Source: Sipunculus nudus
Taxonomy: Eukaryota; Annelida; Sipuncula; Golfingiida; Sipunculidae
NCBI GenBank assembly: GCA_026874595.1
Contig: CM049306.1
Location: 77,528,142-77,592,141 of the forward strand
Direction: 5' to 3'
Length of the DNA: 64,000 nucleotides
A program made the translations under genes and the position numbers. The notes beneath the pieces were generated by a model. The model did no database searches, was not told where the DNA came from, and saw nothing but the letters and a program-made list of their open reading frames with translations. The stretch's first letter is position 1. Each line of letters starts with the position of its first letter. Of the stretch, positions 58,964-64,000 are shown piece after piece.

Positions 58964-61102
58964 TCTATGTAATTAATATGGAGTTGGGTTTTTTTAGACC
59001 AATGTTTACCTGCTTCCGTTCTGAATTGACCCTCCAAATTCGGCAGACGTATCGGTGTTGTGCTCTTCCAGGACAAGTTTGTTTTATTTAAAGGGATTAT
59101 GCCCTATTAACTGAATAATTAATAATTTAAATATATTTCCCCATTAGGTACCCCTATTTCTTTTGGCCTGCAAGGTCCTGCACGCCTGTGACGCTTTTTC
59201 AAGAGGCGCCTCGGGGATTTTCATTGGCCTGTTAAGACCATGGCCAGAGCGCATGTCCTGCCGAATGGCATTTCCGTTCAATACGCGGGTCCACTATAAT
59301 CTCCATTGATCCCCCATATCCATCGTAACGCCTGTAAAGGAATTTTCTCTCTCAAAAAGAAGTAAAGGCTTTTAATCTAAAGGCTACATGTCTCCGCTCT
59401 CAATGCGAGGGTTTTTCAGTTTGGTCAACACCGGGCACTGAGACCCGGGTTGACCAATTTTTTATGGGTTGCAGGATTTTTATACATTCAAAAATATCTA
59501 TCCATGATAAGCATGGGTTCAAAAGTTCGGCCGAGTTATGTGTTTTATGAATTTTTTTTTTTCAAATATAAGCCCCACAACTAAATTTTCATTCGGGTTA
59601 GGTGAGGTTGTGGTCTTGGGGCAGGGGTGGTTCAAATATATTTGTTAAGATCCGTTGTTTGTAGGGACGTTGAAACATGAAAAAAATTATATCCAGTATA
59701 TCTTTAAATTGATAACAAACTAGAATCTGTATTCAGGGCGTACAGACCTCCATCAGAATCTCCTTAATATCAGTAATGTGTTCACGTGTATGCGTTTCAC
59801 GTGGGAACACTGTCATGCACTAACACGAGTTCACCTTTCGAGTGGCAGAACAAATAAATACGAATAGGTGGCTCCCACACGGGGACAAAGGAATGGTCCT
59901 TTGTCATAATGGTGTATAAGAAACTGTATATTGTGGTGATTCTTATAACCTCCAAAATGAAATGTACTATTGAAGTGGCTTTACCCTAACCCTCTACAAA
60001 TGTTCAGCAAAACATTTTTCACCTGTGACGTTTATTCAGGAGGCGACCTGTAATCCCCACTGAACCCCATTTCAATTATATCGCCTGTTCAGGAATTGAA
60101 CTCTGTCAAAAGGAAGTAAAAATTTTAAATTCAAGCGCGAAACACATGTCCACATGAATCATTTAATAGGGAGCACTTTTCTTTTGAGTGAACACAAAGA
60201 GCTGAGACCCGGCCTTTACACGATAACCGTTCTATAGGATTACAGGTGTTTTACAGGTTTACAGATTTTTATACATTTAGAAGTATCTTTCCATAATAAC
60301 TATGGCTATTAATAGTTCGGCCGATTTATGGGTTGTTTGAAAAAAGTTTTTTTTTTTGCGTTAATTTGCTGATAGACAATGCAGCTAACCAAGGTCGAAG
60401 TGGCTTCTTTGCTAAATGCTTTCATCCAAATATATCAACCTGCTTTCTTTTTATCTGGGAGAGTTGTCAAGTTTGCTTAAGGCATGCTTATTCCATGACA
60501 ATTTACGGTACTTAAACCAACAATTTAATACTGATGGAATATATTTTATATCTTTTCACATTGGCATCTATACGTTTCGCGTAAAAGAGACTTGACCCAT
60601 GCAAGTATATACAGATAACGCATGTGCCTGTTAACATGCCTTAAACTATACCCTCAACAGACTACACTGAATAAACATCGTGTATCACGGTGTCGCAGCT
60701 TGAAATAATACAAAGCATCTTTCATATAATTTTACAGAAGAATACCTCTTAATACAATCGTCAAAAATCTACGATAATTCCCAACCAATGAAGCTTTCTT
60801 TATCGGGAAAAAAACTTCTCACTTAAAAATTCGAACACCCTGTATATGCCTCACGTCTCCTTCCAAATTTGTTTTTTTTGGGTGATATTTCTGGAATAAA
60901 ATAATTTTTCTCTCTATGTTTATATTTTGGGGACGGTGTTCCTTGAGAATTCCAGCAGAGGTAATCTTTATATCATATAAAAGAAACACAAAAGTTCCTG
61001 CAAAAAAATTAGGATTAAAATATGCGTCGTTTAGTTCCAATCATCTCACTATGAATATATATGCATCAGAATGAGCCGTGGATGTTCCACGGGTGCAGCT
61101 AG
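58964..61102 (+). mobile_element. Non-autonomous Helitron, copy 2
   Basis: The left end is A|TCTATGTAATTAATA. The right end has the 7-bp hairpin CCGTGGA-TGT-TCCACGG, then GTGCAG and CTAG followed by a host T. These are the TC...hairpin-CTRR termini of a Helitron inserted between A and T. The body matches copy 1 at 31839-34372 in the same orientation, for example AGGCGCCTCGGGGATTTTCA at 59201. Relative to copy 1 about 390 bp (33216-33602) are missing, with the junction inside a T-run at about 60345-60357. No Rep or helicase frame is present. Confidence 0.82.
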
Positions 61103-61580
61103 TAAATAAATGAATGAGACAAACCGTTATTTCAGATTTATTGAAAAAAGTACATTTAATATCCGTATATTGTGATACTTTTAGAAAACTAATTAACACT
61201 GCTGCTCACACCGTATGCTATCAAACTTCGTTTTCCCTTCTGAGAAAACGACAATATCTCAAGTAACTTCGTGTAGAAGTTAAAATGGTCGAATGCACAT
61301 TTTGATTAATGTCACAACAATCTTTGTAACACTTGCTGCCTTATATAAGACGCTTAGACATAATCCTGAATAACAACAAATGTACAATACTGGAATGATT
61401 TTCATGAAATATTAAATAATTTCCGGTTAAAAATATTCATCATAATTATCAGACATAATTAGTATTTCCTCTATCTGAAAATATGTTCACTAGAGTCAAC
61501 GTAAAATGACTGGAACAATTAATAACACACCCATTAATGCTATTATCACGTGATATCACGACTACCAGCAGTGCCTGTAA

Positions 61581-61645
<65 letters not shown>

Positions 61646-63074
61646 TATGGAGACAGAGGAACTTTATTTATTAAAAAAGAATATAACGACATACTTAATA
61701 AACTAAAATTGGCTTTACATGGATAGGGAAGAAAAGGGGTAAAGTTAGGAGATGAATATTGATAATGGCAGCATCAGAGGGGGAATGAATATGTTATATA
61801 TAGAAGTTTTTTTAAAAGCTCAACATATTATGTGGTTTAAAAAAAATTAAGATAAATCTAAAAAGACTGGAAGATGTTCTTTGAATTTTCCTGCCAATTC
61901 ACAGAATGATTAATGGAATGTGAGTGTGATGATTTATAAAATAAACAAGCAGAAATATATATCAGGGCTCTGGTAATATGGAAAAAAACTCCGTTATTAA
62001 ACCTTGCCCAGCCCCATAATTTGGAATAATATAAAAATAACAGCAGCAGGTAAAGCTTTTTGTAAATTATTCTATATAGCAGGACTATTGTATACAAACA
62101 AGATGTACAAAGACGATGGGGATATTGTAAGTTTTCGTCACTAGGCTATCCAGAGGGCGAAAAAGTTGATATCCTTGTTTGTAGAACAATAATAATTCAA
62201 ATAAAGAGTAGCAAAGTCTGACAGTCACACTGATATTGAGATAGACTATCAACACAATATATGTAACATTAAACATGGACAAGACGTTTTTTTTTAAATG
62301 TGGTATCGTTATAGCTCCATAGTTTTGATATTGCCACACAGACCTTTTTGTACATTTGTTATTCAAGTGGCGAACAGTTCAGCAGTTTTGGACAAGCACC
62401 AGTGATCTATTTTGTATACCAATATATTTTATTACAGAAAGAAATATTATTCTTGGAAAATCAGATAATATTAAGAGAAAATAAGGTGATTTTACATGCT
62501 AAATATTATATTTATACTATGAATGATTTGCATATATATAATATATGGATATATTTAAAGGGCTTTAAGGAAACCGGGATAAATGGAATGTGGAGGTAAA
62601 AATAATAATAATCCGAACAAGCTTCCAAATTTAGTGAAGTGTACTGCTTTTCAAACAACTTTCTATGGTTGTAACTTTACATATACATTTGAAATAATGT
62701 TTTCCATCACAAACTACTGGTTAATTTTAAATGAATACAAGAGTCTCCGAACAAAACCATCCCTATGTAAAAACTTTAGGTTTCCCCCCACCCCATCCCC
62801 CAAATTCAGGTTACCCCTCCCCCACTCCCAATTACAGTTTACCACCTCTGCTAGTATTTACCTAATTGCAGGCTTCACCCACCACACCTTTAGATTTACC
62901 CGTCAGTGATTTAATGGAATGATAAATTGTAATGCGTTTTTCTATGTATAATGAATATTTATCATGCCTTGTATGTGAATACTGTGTCTTTGTCACCATT
63001 CGCTGGTTTGTTTATAGGCAACTTAACTAAGAAGATTGAGAAAATGGGTTTGAAGACGTTAGGTCTAATCAAGC
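61103..63074. other. Intergenic stretch with (AT)n
   Basis: AT-rich DNA with an (AT)n tract at about 61583-61641 and a C-rich tract at about 62785-62830. No supported gene. Confidence 0.5.
61583..61641. repeat. (AT)n microsatellite
   Basis: About 60 bp of alternating AT between CCTGTAACAC and AAATATATGG. Confidence 0.95.
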
Positions 63075-63690
63075 GCCGGAAGAGAAATTAATTGTGAACA
63101 CTATATCTTTTGAGGTACAGCATATTCTTCTAAAATTTGAAACATCAATCGTTTCGACTAAGTTCTTTGGCGAGATCGAAATCTTGTGATCTTGTCCTTG
63201 ATCTACAAGGTCAAATCAGACGGAATAGAAACTATTTGTGAACACTGTAACTTTTGAATCACCAAGTATATTTTCATAATGTTTGAATTTTATACTGTTA
63301 TTTCCAATATCACACGCGAGTTCGATCTTGACTTCATTAACAAGGTCAAATAGGCTGAAATATTATTTTTCTAATGCCATCACTTAAAAGAATAGCATAT
63401 TTCTTCTTCAAATTTGAAACACCAGTTGGTTTGACTATGTTCTTTAATGCGTTTCACAACGGTTGACCGTGACCGTCAAGATCAAATCAGCCTGAATAGA
63501 AATTATTTGTGAAAGCTATAACTTTTGAACCACTTGGTATTATTTCCTAAAATCCCACTTTTGAAATGTTTCTACCAAAATCTTAAAACTGTTAAAAAAA
63601 CTGGTGACCTTGGCTCATCTTCAAGGTCAAATCAGCTTGATTCAAAAAATAATTTGCAACTGCTGTGAGTTTTGAAGTATATTTCTTCCT
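63075..63690 (+). repeat. Degenerate ~140-bp tandem repeat
   Basis: Landmarks ATTTGTGAACACTGTAACTT (and variants) near 63091, 63233, 63365, 63504 and 63652, and AAGGTCAAATCAG near 63208, 63341, 63478 and 63625, show four to five units of 132-148 bp. Unit length and the alternation of an effector-like word with a recurring tail resemble the ~140-bp families at 34.5 and 37.0 kb, but the sequence differs. Confidence 0.7.
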
Positions 63691-64000
63691 TAAACTTTGG
63701 GATAGGCTTTTATCAGTTTTTCCATTGCAAAATAACCTCTTTCTATTTAAAATTGAAATTATTTATATTACTGATTTCCTTCATTTATTTGTTCATTCTG
63801 TCACAAATGTTAAGGGCTCACACCAGTCTTTTACCCAGCCTCTGTTCTTGTCATATAATGTTAATGGCCTGTAGGCACATAATTAATTGCAAAAGTAATG
63901 GTAATTACTTAAAGAAGTAATCGTTAAATTTTTTTAAGCACCATCAATATTGTCTGAGCCAACAATCTTTGCTGCAGGAGAACAAATTTCATACGGTCTC
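63691..64000. other. Right-edge stretch
   Basis: AT-rich DNA. No gene or named repeat was recognised before the window ends. Confidence 0.45.

Noticed and set aside
16256-64000. tRNA or rRNA genes
   Set aside because: I looked for tRNA-like boxes and rRNA words by eye and found nothing convincing. A covariance-model scan would be needed to be sure.

Overview
The window looks like nuclear DNA of an animal, most likely a marine invertebrate of the mollusc or wider lophotrochozoan kind. The reasons are spliced genes with GT-AG introns, long (AT)n microsatellites, abundant dispersed repeats, Helitron, pogo/Tigger-like and LTR remnants, and intronless GT11 fucosyltransferase genes present in several copies. 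The species cannot be named from the sequence alone. No bacterial operons, CRISPR arrays, rRNA or convincing tRNA genes were seen.

Layout. (1) Bases 1-16255 are one satellite array with a monomer of about 69 bp, roughly 235 copies. It is organised into nested higher-order duplications, it enters from the left edge, and its monomers decay at the right edge. The many overlapping open frames here exist because 69 bp is exactly 23 codons; they are not genes. (2) Bases 16256-19108 are AT-rich repeat debris. (3) Bases 19109-31067 hold an 11-exon amidase-signature (AS) hydrolase on the + strand. The complete catalytic set is visible: a Lys, the GGSSSG motif and the Ser in a DTGGSIR motif. Its introns carry two solo-LTR candidates, a ~310-bp tandem repeat block and a long (AT)n tract. 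(4) A second, diverged but intact copy of the terminal amidase exon, with the same splice phase, lies 7 kb downstream at 38017-38210. Between the two terminal exons are a Helitron and three blocks of tandem repeats. (5) Bases 41-57 kb carry three minus-strand copies of an alpha-1,2-fucosyltransferase-like (GT11) gene. The copy at 53263-54228 is intact; those at 41.1-42.1 kb and 56.2-57.0 kb are broken. Two decayed copies of one pogo/Tigger-like DNA transposon lie among them. (6) Bases 58964-61102 are a second Helitron of the same family. The rest is AT-rich intergenic DNA with a ~140-bp degenerate tandem repeat at 63.1-63.7 kb.

The amidase and the fucosyltransferases have no obvious functional link: one is a probable cytosolic amide hydrolase, the other a Golgi type II glycosyltransferase. 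The most interesting points are the higher-order satellite with a dyad in every monomer, the duplicated in-phase terminal exon of the amidase, the Helitron pair with both termini readable, and the fucosyltransferase cluster in which two of three copies have lost the HxRRGD donor-site motif.
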